7,870 bases of DNA from Gallionellales bacterium CG03_land_8_20_14_0_80_55_15 (GTDB taxonomy: Bacteria > Pseudomonadota > Gammaproteobacteria > Burkholderiales > Gallionellaceae): assembly GCA_002780675.1 (NCBI GenBank), contig PEUR01000212.1:1-7870 (forward strand). Direction: 5' to 3'. The notes under the pieces are model-generated. The model did no database searches. It saw nothing but the letters and a program-made list of their open reading frames with translations, and was not told where the DNA came from. Positions 1 through 6,645 of the stretch are shown here, piece by piece (within the stretch, counting starts at the first letter, position 1; each line of letters begins with the position of its first letter). Both the position numbers and the translations under genes were made by a program.

Positions 1-222
1 CCAGGTGTAGAACGCACTGTCGCCACGAAAACCCGGCAAGGCACGGTATGCCTTAATGAAGGCTTCCTGAGTCACATCTTCAGCTTCAGCCGAATCACGC
101 ACGAAACGTGAGATCAAACGCCCAAGTTTTCTCTGATATTTCGTAACCAGCAAATCGAAGGCGCGCTTATCCCCTCGCTGCACGCGTTCTACCAACTGTT
201 GATCAACATCCCGATCTACCAT
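1..222 (-). CDS. rpoE: RNA polymerase ECF sigma factor RpoE (sigma-E/AlgU), N-terminal part
   Basis: Extracytoplasmic-function sigma factor that directs RNA polymerase to envelope-stress promoters; normally held by a membrane anti-sigma factor (RseA/MucA) encoded just downstream, here outside the window. Only the first 74-79 residues are present; the gene runs off the left edge. The reading frame contains VERVQRGDKRAFDLLV, then DVTQEAFIKAYRALPGF and RGDSAFYTW, which match sigma region 2 (core binding and -10 recognition) of E. coli RpoE almost word for word. Start choice: ATG at 222 gives the same N-terminal length as E. coli RpoE, with a GGA about 10 bases upstream; an in-frame ATG at 237 would add five residues (MESSG) and has no visible ribosome binding site. 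It is divergent from nadB, a conserved arrangement in gamma- and betaproteobacteria. Identity is very secure; the exact start is not. Confidence 0.95.
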   Translation of the reverse strand, partial: MVDRDVDQQLVERVQRGDKRAFDLLVTKYQRKLGRLISRFVRDSAEAEDVTQEAFIKAYRALPGFRGDSAFYTW

Positions 223-273
223 CCCCGATGATTCCATTGACTATTTTATTGTACGAAAACTAGCAAGGCGCGC

Positions 274-303
274 AGTATAACTGCTAGTGGCTCTGCTCGT
301 CAG
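274..303 (-). promoter_or_regulatory. Possible rpoE promoter
   Basis: On the minus strand, a -10-like TATACT (279 to 274; 5 of 6 consensus bases) lies 18 bases downstream of a -35-like CTGACG (303 to 298; 4 of 6). Transcription would begin near 267, leaving a leader of about 45 bases before the preferred rpoE ATG at 222. The -10 falls between the two arms of the ACTAGCA/TGCTAGT dyad, so a protein bound there could block it. This is pattern matching only. Confidence 0.35.
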
Positions 304-374
304 CCAGACTGGACAACCCCAACACACTGAATTGTCATTCAGCGGTTAAATTGACTCCCCAGTGTCAACAGTTT

Positions 375-383
375 TGCTATAGT
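375..383 (+). promoter_or_regulatory. Extended -10-like element just before nadB
   Basis: The bases TGCTATAGT form an extended -10 (TG, one base, then TATAGT, 5 of 6 consensus). Initiation would fall near 390, only about six bases before the nadB ATG at 396, implying an almost leaderless message. A weak alternative is TGGACA (310-315), 17 bases, TGTCAT (333-338), giving a leader of about 50 bases. Neither is decisive. Confidence 0.3.
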
Positions 384-395
384 CGCAACCTTGCA

Positions 396-1991
396 ATGAA
401 CATAACAGGAATCCAATTGCTACACTTCGACACGCTCATTATCGGTAGTGGTCTTGCCGGACTCACACTGGCGCTCAAACTCGCCGATTATAAACGGGTA
501 GGTTTAATCACCAAAAAATCCCTGCTGGACGGTGCCAGCAGTTGGGCGCAAGGTGGCATTGCCGCTGTCTTGTCAGGTGAAGATACCGCGAACGAACATT
601 ACAATGACACGCTGATTGCCGGAGCAGGCTTATGCGACCCGACCGCCACACGTTATGTCGTAGAACATGGCAAGCAAGCCATAGACTGGCTGATTGATCA
701 AGGCGTACCCTTCACACGGGACACTGCCAGCGACATCGGCTATCACCTGACGCGCGAAGGCGGCCATAGCAGACGCCGCATCATCCATGCCGCCGACGCG
801 ACGGGGCGCGCAGTCCAGCAAACTCTCTCAGAAAAAGTGCTGCAACATCCCAATATCACGGTATTGGAAAACTATATTTCGGTTGATTTGATCACTGGCA
901 AGAAACTGGGGATGGCTGACAATCGCTGCTATGGCGCGTACGCACTTAACAATGCCACCGATGAAATTATCACCCTCTCCGCACAAAACACGGTTCTCGC
1001 CACAGGTGGCAGCGGCAAAGTGTATCTTTACACCACCAACCCAGATACTTCCACGGGAGACGGTATCGCCATGGCGTGGCGTGCTGGGTGTCGTGTGGCC
1101 AACATGGAATTTATCCAGTTTCACCCCACCTGCTTATACCACCAACATGCCAAATCCTTTTTGATCAGCGAGGCGGTGCGTGGAGAAGGCGGCATTTTAA
1201 AACTGCCTGACGGCACGCGGTTTATGCCCAAACACGATGCGCGCGCCGAATTGGCACCGCGCGATATTGTGGCAAGAGCCATTGATTATGAAATGAAAAA
1301 AGGTGGGTTGGACTGCGTCTATCTGGATATTTCACACCAGTCAGTGGAATTCCTGCAAGAGCACTTTCCGAATATTTTCGCGCGCTGCCTCAGCCTTGGG
1401 ATCAACATTAGCAAAGAACCTATCCCGGTCGTCCCGGCCGCACACTATACCTGCGGCGGCGTAGTAGCGAATTCTGACGCACAAACTGATGTGCAGAATC
1501 TTTATGCCATAGGTGAAACCGCTTACAGCGGTTTACATGGCGCAAATCGTCTCGCCAGCAATTCGTTGCTGGAATGTCTGGTATTTGCCAATGCCGCAGC
1601 CATTGATATTCTCGGCAAAAAAAACCAGACGATGCCTGAGCTTCCTGCATGGGACGATAGCCAGGTAACCGATGCCGACGAAGAAATTGTTATCTCGCAC
1701 AACTGGGCGGAACTGCGCCATTTCATGTGGGACTACGTAGGGATCGTGCGCACCAACAAACGCTTGCAACGCGCACAACACCGCATACAGTTGCTGCAAA
1801 GTGAGATTGATGAATACTATTCACATTTCCACATCAGTTCAGACTTACTCGAATTGCGCAATCTGGTTACCAATGCGGATTTGATCGTGCAAAGTGCGTT
1901 ATTGCGTCACGAGAGTCGCGGCCTGCACTACAGTAAAGACTATCCTGAAATGCTGAAGCATCCTCACCCCACCATCCTGTCGCCACACTAA
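396..1991 (+). CDS. nadB: L-aspartate oxidase NadB
   Basis: FAD-dependent cytoplasmic enzyme that oxidises L-aspartate to iminoaspartate, the first step of de novo NAD synthesis; NadA then makes quinolinate. The 531-residue product matches the E. coli enzyme (540) end to end. Visible: the FAD-binding GSGLAGL at residues 17-23, SSWAQGGIAAV near 48-58, HLTREGGHSRRRIIHAADATG at about 117-137, NPD and GDGIAMAWRAGCR at 215-233, and HGANRLASNSLLE at 381-393. Residues aligned with the E. coli active site are kept: E121, H243, R289, H350, R385. The C-terminal helical domain (from about 430) carries MWDYVGIVR. Start: the frame is open back to a TTG at 351, but that would add 15 residues unlike the family; ATG 396 fits family length. 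No good Shine-Dalgarno precedes it. It is divergent from rpoE and converges on the ygfX-like gene with 25 bases between stop codons and no clear terminator. Confidence 0.97.
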   Translation: MNITGIQLLHFDTLIIGSGLAGLTLALKLADYKRVGLITKKSLLDGASSWAQGGIAAVLSGEDTANEHYNDTLIAGAGLCDPTATRYVVEHGKQAIDWLIDQGVPFTRDTASDIGYHLTREGGHSRRRIIHAADATGRAVQQTLSEKVLQHPNITVLENYISVDLITGKKLGMADNRCYGAYALNNATDEIITLSAQNTVLATGGSGKVYLYTTNPDTSTGDGIAMAWRAGCRVANMEFIQFHPTCLYHQHAKSFLISEAVRGEGGILKLPDGTRFMPKHDARAELAPRDIVARAIDYEMKKGGLDCVYLDISHQSVEFLQEHFPNIFARCLSLGINISKEPIPVVPAAHYTCGGVVANSDAQTDVQNLYAIGETAYSGLHGANRLASNSLLECLVFANAAAIDILGKKNQTMPELPAWDDSQVTDADEEIVISHNWAELRHFMWDYVGIVRTNKRLQRAQHRIQLLQSEIDEYYSHFHISSDLLELRNLVTNADLIVQSALLRHESRGLHYSKDYPEMLKHPHPTILSPH

Positions 1992-2016
1992 AGTGCCGAC
2001 GTATTGCCACACGCCA

Positions 2017-2430
2017 CTACAGATATTTAAGACGCACGCGCAACTGACGGAAGGCTTCAACTGGCATCGCATCCCAGAAAATCACTTGACTGACGGGAAA
2101 CTTACGTTCGTCGAGACTGACACTCAACACAACGCAATGAGAGGTGACAAGGGTGCGATGCATAATGTCACCCACCCACTCGTCACCGCCCCGCGTGTTG
2201 ATCAGCACGCGCTTTTGATTTATCGAAAAGGAAAGCCAAGCTGACTTATCACGCAACAGTGCATACCGATACAGGCAATATAGCAGGCTGATCCCTATCA
2301 ATAGAGACAACGCCAAACAACGCCCAGGCGCGCCGTTGATCAACCATACCGAAACCAGTGCCAGCAGATGCATAATTATCAACATCGAAGTAAAAACTCG
2401 GGAGGGTTTAAGCACGAACTGCTTGAGCAT
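2017..2430 (-). CDS. YgfX (CptA)-like small membrane protein
   Basis: 137-residue inner-membrane protein resembling the YgfX/CptA family. It has a short basic start (FVLKPSRV), two close membrane segments at about residues 13-32 and 37-57, then a cytoplasmic beta-rich domain ending in WDAMPVEAFRQLRVRLKYL, the typical YgfX tail (an Asp, a spaced 'FRQLRVRL' motif). In E. coli, YgfX was described as a toxin-like partner of SdhE affecting MreB/FtsZ, a role that is disputed; in pseudomonads a YgfX-like gene lies beside nadB, as here. No sdhE-like gene is in the window. The ATG at 2430 is preceded by AGG eight bases upstream. It lies 20 bases after the kinase stop and is probably cotranscribed with it. 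Family assignment is by recognition of the two-TM layout and C-terminal motif; function is unproven. Confidence 0.7.
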   Translation of the reverse strand: MLKQFVLKPSRVFTSMLIIMHLLALVSVWLINGAPGRCLALSLLIGISLLYCLYRYALLRDKSAWLSFSINQKRVLINTRGGDEWVGDIMHRTLVTSHCVVLSVSLDERKFPVSQVIFWDAMPVEAFRQLRVRLKYL

Positions 2431-2438
2431 ACAACTTA

Positions 2439-2441
2439 CCT
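2439..2441 (-). promoter_or_regulatory. Ribosome binding site of the ygfX-like gene
   Basis: AGG on the minus strand, eight bases before the ATG at 2430, in the 20-base gap after the kinase stop. It supports this start and separate initiation rather than stop/start coupling. Confidence 0.45.
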
Positions 2442-2450
2442 GGCAATAAG

Positions 2451-3701
2451 TCAGGAAACATAAATCAACAGCATCAGCAACACTATGACCAGGAATAGAA
2501 TCACAAACTTGAAATTACTTCCCGCCGAGGATTCTACTGGTCTGGAACGCACGGGAGTAACGGATTGAACACCCCCCTTGGCAGAGGTACCTGTTTTGGC
2601 TACTTTCGGTTTGGTCCCGGACACATCCGGTTTGAATGACGATGCAATTGGCACGGCTATCTTCAAGGTTTTAGCTAACTCATCAACGTCATGAATATCA
2701 GCAGTCATGGCAGCCAGGCGCATAGTCGCCTCATTTGAGTCAAATGACTTAGATAACCCTAAGGTAATGACCGAATCCTCCCCGCCATTTTCAGCACCAT
2801 GACGACCTGTAACAACAATCGCATCCAGCGTTTTTTTAACCACGACAAGGGAAGCCACATCAATTTGGCGATTACTGCGTGGTATAACTTCCCGACAGGC
2901 GCGCAAATCCGCTGCAAAATCCTTGGCATTTTGATAACGGTCATCACGTTCTTTCGCTAACGCCTTGGCCACAATAAAATTGAGCATTTCCGGCACGCCT
3001 GCATTCAACGAACTGGGCGCCTTGGGTACTGCGTTGAGCGTTTGATACATGATGGCATTGACGTTTTCTCCCAAAAACGGCGCTTCTCCGGTGAGCATCT
3101 CATACAACATCACCCCCAAAGAAAAAATATCGGAACGCTGATCAATATCCTTGCCCAGAACCTGTTCGGGCGACATATATTTTGGCGACCCCAGAACCAT
3201 ACCCGTCTGTGTACGCACGGCAGAAGATGCCATACGGGCAATGCCGAAATCGGTTATTTTTGCATGACCATCCCGTATCACCATAATGTTCGATGGCTTA
3301 ATATCGCGGTGTACAATTCCATGTTCATGCGCATAAGCCAAACCCGAAGCCACTTGTGCCACAATATCCAGCACCTGATCCACTGGCATGTTGCCATCAT
3401 CGCGCATGATGTCGCGCAACTCGCGTCCTTGCAAAAATTCCATGGCGATATAGGCAATATCACCACTCTTGCCCACATCATAGATGGTGACGATATTCGG
3501 ATGATTGAGCCTACCGGCCGCTTTGGCCTCCTGATAGAAACGCCCTTCATATTCATCAAGTTCATCCTCAGCCAGGCTGAGATTGATCGTTTTGATGGCA
3601 ACCTGACGGTCAATCAATGGATCCTTGGCCTTGTAAACCACGCCCATTGCACCCTGACCTAATTCGCCCAGCACCTCATAGCGCCCCAGTTGACTAATCA
3701 T
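2451..3701 (-). CDS. Membrane-tethered Hanks-type serine/threonine protein kinase
   Basis: 416-residue protein kinase of the bacterial PknB type, expected to phosphorylate Ser/Thr on cytoplasmic targets. The catalytic core fills residues 8-270: glycine loop GELGQGAMGVVY (12-23), VAIK Lys37, helix-C Glu58, HRDIKPSN (131-138) with catalytic Asp133, DFG (151-153), activation loop with T164 and T166 in a TQT context as in PknB, and SPE (177-179). All key residues are present, so it should be active and, as an RD kinase, controlled by loop autophosphorylation. Residues 280-396 are a low-similarity juxtamembrane stretch rich in Ser, Thr, Lys and Pro near the membrane. A hydrophobic segment at 397-415 ends the protein, so no PASTA or other outside sensor exists. 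ATG 3701 has AGG eight bases upstream. It lies 50 bases downstream of the cyclase gene. The substrate is unknown. Confidence 0.93.
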   Translation of the reverse strand: MISQLGRYEVLGELGQGAMGVVYKAKDPLIDRQVAIKTINLSLAEDELDEYEGRFYQEAKAAGRLNHPNIVTIYDVGKSGDIAYIAMEFLQGRELRDIMRDDGNMPVDQVLDIVAQVASGLAYAHEHGIVHRDIKPSNIMVIRDGHAKITDFGIARMASSAVRTQTGMVLGSPKYMSPEQVLGKDIDQRSDIFSLGVMLYEMLTGEAPFLGENVNAIMYQTLNAVPKAPSSLNAGVPEMLNFIVAKALAKERDDRYQNAKDFAADLRACREVIPRSNRQIDVASLVVVKKTLDAIVVTGRHGAENGGEDSVITLGLSKSFDSNEATMRLAAMTADIHDVDELAKTLKIAVPIASSFKPDVSGTKPKVAKTGTSAKGGVQSVTPVRSRPVESSAGSNFKFVILFLVIVLLMLLIYVS

Positions 3702-3712
3702 GGTAGCTACCT
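3702..3712 (-). promoter_or_regulatory. Kinase ribosome binding site inside a perfect palindrome
   Basis: The 10-base perfect palindrome GGTAGCTACC (3702-3711) abuts the kinase start codon and contains two bases of the AGG Shine-Dalgarno (3712 to 3710 on the minus strand, eight bases from ATG). It might be a protein site, or chance. A weak hairpin ACAAT-GGTT-ATTGT follows at 3716-3729. Confidence 0.4.
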
Positions 3713-3751
3713 AAAACAATGGTTATTGTGGTCATGTTGTACATATGCAGC

Positions 3752-5056
3752 CTACCTGCACACCTTAGGACTTACCCGTTCAATTTTTCCCGGTTCAAGA
3801 TCAACTTCGTTTGTATAAATTCCAAAACTTGCATGATTGATAATTATTTTGTGCTTGCCCGGCTTGGCTGTCACAGTCGTTGACCCGGAACTGCTGATAG
3901 TCCCTTTTTGTGAACCATCCACGAATACCTGTGAACCTTCCTTGCAAAGCACCAGAATAAATGCCTCAGCGTCCGCTTTTACACTGCCCCCTTGTGTCTG
4001 TTCAGATGCGGTTTTCTTGACGGCCAGGATAGCAGCCTTGCTCTGAGTCTTGTTTTCGGCGGATTGGGCTGGAGTGTCCAGCCTTTTTTTAGTCTGTTGC
4101 GACTTGTTATTTTCCGGTTGCGACTTATTGCTTGGCTGTTGCGATTTTGGTTGTTCAGCAGCCTGCCGGGCAGTCATACTGGAAGCCGCACTTCCCACAT
4201 CAACTTTCTCAGCAATCACTGGTTCAACACTTGCCGACGGCATGGTCTCGACACTCAAATCGGGCTGAACCACTTTATTTAGACCATGCATAACAGCCAG
4301 CCAACCTATCAGCAAAGGCACCAACACAACTGCCGCATACAAAGTGCGCTGCTTGGTATCAGCCTTTTTAATATTCTCCAACCAGGCAAGCCTGCGTTTG
4401 TTCATACTTTTAGCCAGTGCAGAATAGGCAGCTTGGGCGCGCCCCATCATCCCAACCGATTGAGACTGCTCTTCTTCGAAAACCTTGGCTGGCATTTTTT
4501 TGGTTGTATATTCGCCCGGATAACCTATGGCGTAAACCTCGTGCTCGCGCACATGCTTGTCGGTACGTGAACCCTGATAGTGAAACATATCGGCATATTG
4601 GGCGGAAAGGCGTGAGACCGCATCATAATAAGAGCGCGACACCAGTATCTGACCGGGGTCGGCAAAACCCATCACGCGCTGCGCAACGTTAATGCCATCA
4701 CCCACTATATTGGGTTGACCATTAAGGTCGCGCATCAACCTGACCGGCCCCAGGTTGATACCAATTCTCACCAGTAACTCAGGCTCTAATTGAGCATCTT
4801 CGTTAAGCAAACTTGCACGCAAACTAAGAGCCGCCTTCAGCGCATCCTCAACATCACCGAGAAAATTCACTGCCGCACCATCTCCTGTATCGAGAATAAT
4901 CCGATCCGCAACAGGCATATCCTGAATAGCCTCGGCAAGATAGGCATTAAACCTTTCCTTCAAGGAGATTTGACCCGTGACTGACTTTTTTGAATATTCA
5001 ACAATATCCAAAAACAGCACACTGCTCATGATAGTTTTATTACTGCGGTCTTCCAT
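3752..5056 (-). CDS. Class III adenylate/guanylate cyclase with TM segment and C-terminal PEGA-like domain
   Basis: 434-residue membrane protein. Residues 10-178 form a class III nucleotide cyclase domain: FLDIVEYS with metal Asp17, DTGDGAAVNF with metal Asp59, and NIVGDGINVAQRV with transition-state Asn123 and Arg127. The purine-selecting Lys is Leu55 and the paired Asp is Asn116, so whether it makes cAMP, cGMP or nothing cannot be read from sequence. A basic stretch (220-237) precedes one membrane helix (about 239-258), placing the cyclase in the cytoplasm and the rest outside. Residues 262-360 are a Gln/Ser/Lys/Pro-rich linker with three 7-residue repeats. Residues 365-434 resemble a PEGA domain (VFVDGSQKGT, AKPGKHKIII), with Cys371 and Cys433 at its ends. 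ATG 5056 lacks a clear ribosome binding site; ATG 5029 (MSSVLFLDIV) is an alternative. It lies directly upstream of the kinase gene. Confidence 0.88.
   Translation of the reverse strand: MEDRSNKTIMSSVLFLDIVEYSKKSVTGQISLKERFNAYLAEAIQDMPVADRIILDTGDGAAVNFLGDVEDALKAALSLRASLLNEDAQLEPELLVRIGINLGPVRLMRDLNGQPNIVGDGINVAQRVMGFADPGQILVSRSYYDAVSRLSAQYADMFHYQGSRTDKHVREHEVYAIGYPGEYTTKKMPAKVFEEEQSQSVGMMGRAQAAYSALAKSMNKRRLAWLENIKKADTKQRTLYAAVVLVPLLIGWLAVMHGLNKVVQPDLSVETMPSASVEPVIAEKVDVGSAASSMTARQAAEQPKSQQPSNKSQPENNKSQQTKKRLDTPAQSAENKTQSKAAILAVKKTASEQTQGGSVKADAEAFILVLCKEGSQVFVDGSQKGTISSSGSTTVTAKPGKHKIIINHASFGIYTNEVDLEPGKIERVSPKVCR
4085..4158 (-). repeat. 21-base tandem repeat in the cyclase linker, three imperfect copies
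   Basis: GTTGCGACTT-like units begin at 4096, 4117 and 4138 on the plus strand, exactly 21 bases apart. In the protein they read KSQQPSN, KSQPENN and KSQQTKK (residues 304-324). The in-frame period keeps the reading frame when copies are gained or lost, so linker length could vary between strains. Confidence 0.75.
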
Positions 5057-5078
5057 TCAGCTTTTCATTACACCGATA

Positions 5079-5107
5079 ATTTTTGTAGCATGTATTTTAA
5101 GTGACAA
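5079..5107 (-). promoter_or_regulatory. Possible promoter before the cyclase gene
   Basis: In the AT-rich 66-base gap after rluB, the minus strand has TTGTCA (5107 to 5102; 5 of 6 bases of a -35) and, 17 bases on, AAAAAT (5084 to 5079; 4 of 6 of a -10). Initiation would be near 5072, about 16 bases before the ATG at 5056. No intrinsic terminator for rluB is visible, so read-through from upstream is also possible. Confidence 0.3.
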
Positions 5108-5122
5108 AATTTACAACAAAGT

Positions 5123-6052
5123 TCAGCGTTTCACACTACCCCTGCCCGTCTTGCGGCTATCCATTCTGCTTCCGCCTGTTCGGTTACCCGACCTGGCGGA
5201 ACGAACGGCGCGGCGCAGCGCGGGTCTATTTTGGGTAGGCTGTTGAGGTGTAAACTGCTTAGGCTCCTCTCCAACATAGCCTGCATCATCAATGTCTGAG
5301 GTATCTTTAGACTCTCCCACCCATTCCATCACCTGTTCAATCTCGCCTTCACCCAACTCGGCCATCATGCCGCGTTTTAAACGCGGCGGGAGGTTGATTA
5401 TACCGAAACGTACCCGAATCAAGCGGCTTACCGGCAACCCAAGCGCATCAAAAGTACGCCGCACGATACGATTGCGGCCCTCTTTCAATATGACGTGATA
5501 CCAGTGATTGAAACCTTCGCCACCATGATCCTCAAGTTTTTCAAAAGTCACAGAGCCATCTTCCAACTCCACACCCTCACTGAGCGCTTGCTTCATCTGC
5601 TCGTCGGTCATGACTCCCTGCACGCGCACCGCATATTCCCGTTCCACTTCAAAACTTGGATGCATCAGCCGATTAGCCAATTTACCAGAGGTCGTAAAAA
5701 TAAGTAAACCACTGGTATTAAAATCCAGTCGCCCAATAGCAATCCACTTCTGCCCGCGCAATCTCGGCAACTTGTCAAACACGGTCGCACGCTTTTCAGG
5801 GTCGTCACGACTGACGATTTCACCCTCCGGCTTGTGGTACAGCAACACGCGCACGGCATGTTCACGCTCACCGACACGTATCGTGCGATGCGCAGTTTTC
5901 ACCATATCGCCCGGCAATACACGCATCCCCAAGGTTGCCGGTTCGCCATTTACGCTTACACGTCCCGCAGCAATCCATTCTTCCATCGCGCGGCGCGATC
6001 CAAACCCCGCCTGGGCTAACACTTTTTGTAACTTTTCGCCCTGTTCATTCAT
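5123..6052 (-). CDS. rluB: 23S rRNA pseudouridine synthase RluB
   Basis: Pseudouridine synthase of the RsuA/RluB group; the E. coli enzyme modifies U2605 of 23S rRNA in the peptidyl transferase region. The 309-residue protein has an N-terminal S4 RNA-binding domain ([15 protein letters not shown] at 7-21, to about residue 55), then the catalytic domain with [15 protein letters not shown], in which Asp110 is the catalytic residue, and EGRNRIVRR at 191-199. After about residue 247 comes an acidic stretch and then a basic Arg/Gly/Ser-rich tail (to 309), commonly seen in proteobacterial RluB and probably RNA-contacting. RluB is preferred over RluE/RluF/RsuA because of the S4 domain, the GRNRIVRR motif and the tail. 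Its ATG overlaps the recR stop by four bases (ATGA), suggesting translational coupling. A 66-base gap follows before the cyclase gene. Confidence 0.92.
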   Translation of the reverse strand: MNEQGEKLQKVLAQAGFGSRRAMEEWIAAGRVSVNGEPATLGMRVLPGDMVKTAHRTIRVGEREHAVRVLLYHKPEGEIVSRDDPEKRATVFDKLPRLRGQKWIAIGRLDFNTSGLLIFTTSGKLANRLMHPSFEVEREYAVRVQGVMTDEQMKQALSEGVELEDGSVTFEKLEDHGGEGFNHWYHVILKEGRNRIVRRTFDALGLPVSRLIRVRFGIINLPPRLKRGMMAELGEGEIEQVMEWVGESKDTSDIDDAGYVGEEPKQFTPQQPTQNRPALRRAVRSARSGNRTGGSRMDSRKTGRGSVKR

Positions 6053-6645
6053 ACCGTCAACTCACGTCTTTCTAGCACGGCTTGCGCCAATGTCCCACTA
6101 TCCACTTGCTCCAGTTCACCGCCCACCGGCAAACCGCGCGCAATACGCGACACTTTAACACCTTGCGATTGCAATAATGTTGCTAAATAGTGCGCCGTCG
6201 CATCACCTTCAACGGTAAAATTAGTGGCCAGTATCACTTCACAAGGATGCTGCTGAACACGCTTGACCAAGCGATCCAGATGTAATTGCTTGGCACCGAT
6301 GCCATCAAGCGGCGACAACCTGCCCATCAGAACATAATACATACCGCGATAACACTGCGTCTGCTCGATCATCAGCAAGTCAGCCGGCATCTCTACCACG
6401 CACAACAAGTCCTCATCGCGCCTCGTAGAAGCGCAAAGCGCACACACTTCCAGCTCAGAAAAATTATTACACTTGGAACAATGCCGAATATTGGTTGCAG
6501 CGTGTTGCAAGGAGGTGGCCAGATGCAGCGCACCGGCACGATCACGCTGCAACAAATGGTAAGCCATACGCTGCGCAGACTTGGGCCCTACGCCTGGCAA
6601 GCAACGCAACGCCGCAATTAACTCATCAAGGTGTGAAACAGCCAT
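6049..6645 (-). CDS. recR: Recombination mediator protein RecR
   Basis: Cytoplasmic DNA repair protein that with RecO (and RecF) loads RecA on SSB-coated gaps. The 198-residue product aligns throughout with E. coli RecR (201). Order: helix-hairpin-helix [20 protein letters not shown] (13-32), a four-Cys zinc site C56, C59, C68, C71, then a TOPRIM domain beginning at [10 protein letters not shown] (80-89; Glu85) with [12 protein letters not shown] (106-117) and [11 protein letters not shown], and the C-terminal [13 protein letters not shown] (168-180). The usual ATNPTVEG reads ATNFTVEG here, a Pro-to-Phe change near the TOPRIM acidic loop, probably tolerated. Start: ATG 6645 is preferred; a TTG at 6648 is in frame but adds only one residue. 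The ybaB stop and this ATG share one base (TGATG). This ybaB-recR pairing is one of the most conserved gene orders in bacteria. Confidence 0.97.
   Translation of the reverse strand: MAVSHLDELIAALRCLPGVGPKSAQRMAYHLLQRDRAGALHLATSLQHAATNIRHCSKCNNFSELEVCALCASTRRDEDLLCVVEMPADLLMIEQTQCYRGMYYVLMGRLSPLDGIGAKQLHLDRLVKRVQQHPCEVILATNFTVEGDATAHYLATLLQSQGVKVSRIARGLPVGGELEQVDSGTLAQAVLERRELTV

Larger units (their letters stand above)
223..395. other. rpoE-nadB divergent intergenic region with dyads
   Basis: Shared control region of the two divergent genes; no small gene is supported. Visible dyads: ACTAGCA (259-265) and TGCTAGT (282-288), 7-base arms 16 bases apart; CCAG-A-CTGG at 304-312; and CTGAAT-TGTC-ATTCAG at 327-342, a perfect 6-base-arm dyad. 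They could be operators or hairpins. None matches the NadR or NrtR site patterns I know, and no clear sigma-E autoregulatory promoter (GAACTT with TCTGA) is seen. Function is inferred only from position. Confidence 0.5.

Noticed and set aside
351..395. TTG start for nadB at 351
   Set aside because: It would add 15 residues unlike the NadB family and overlap the promoter-like bases; ATG 396 matches family length.
1992..2016. Terminator between the convergent nadB and ygfX-like genes
   Set aside because: The 25 bases contain no stem with a T-run on either strand.
3042..3662. Long plus-strand open frame of 206 codons opposite the kinase gene
   Set aside because: Antisense to a full kinase domain with all motifs; its translation is His/Ile/Thr-rich with no recognisable family.
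5610..6158. Plus-strand open frame of 182 codons opposite rluB and the recR end
   Set aside because: It spans the boundary of two well-recognised minus-strand genes and its Ser/Pro/Arg-rich translation looks like an antisense shadow.
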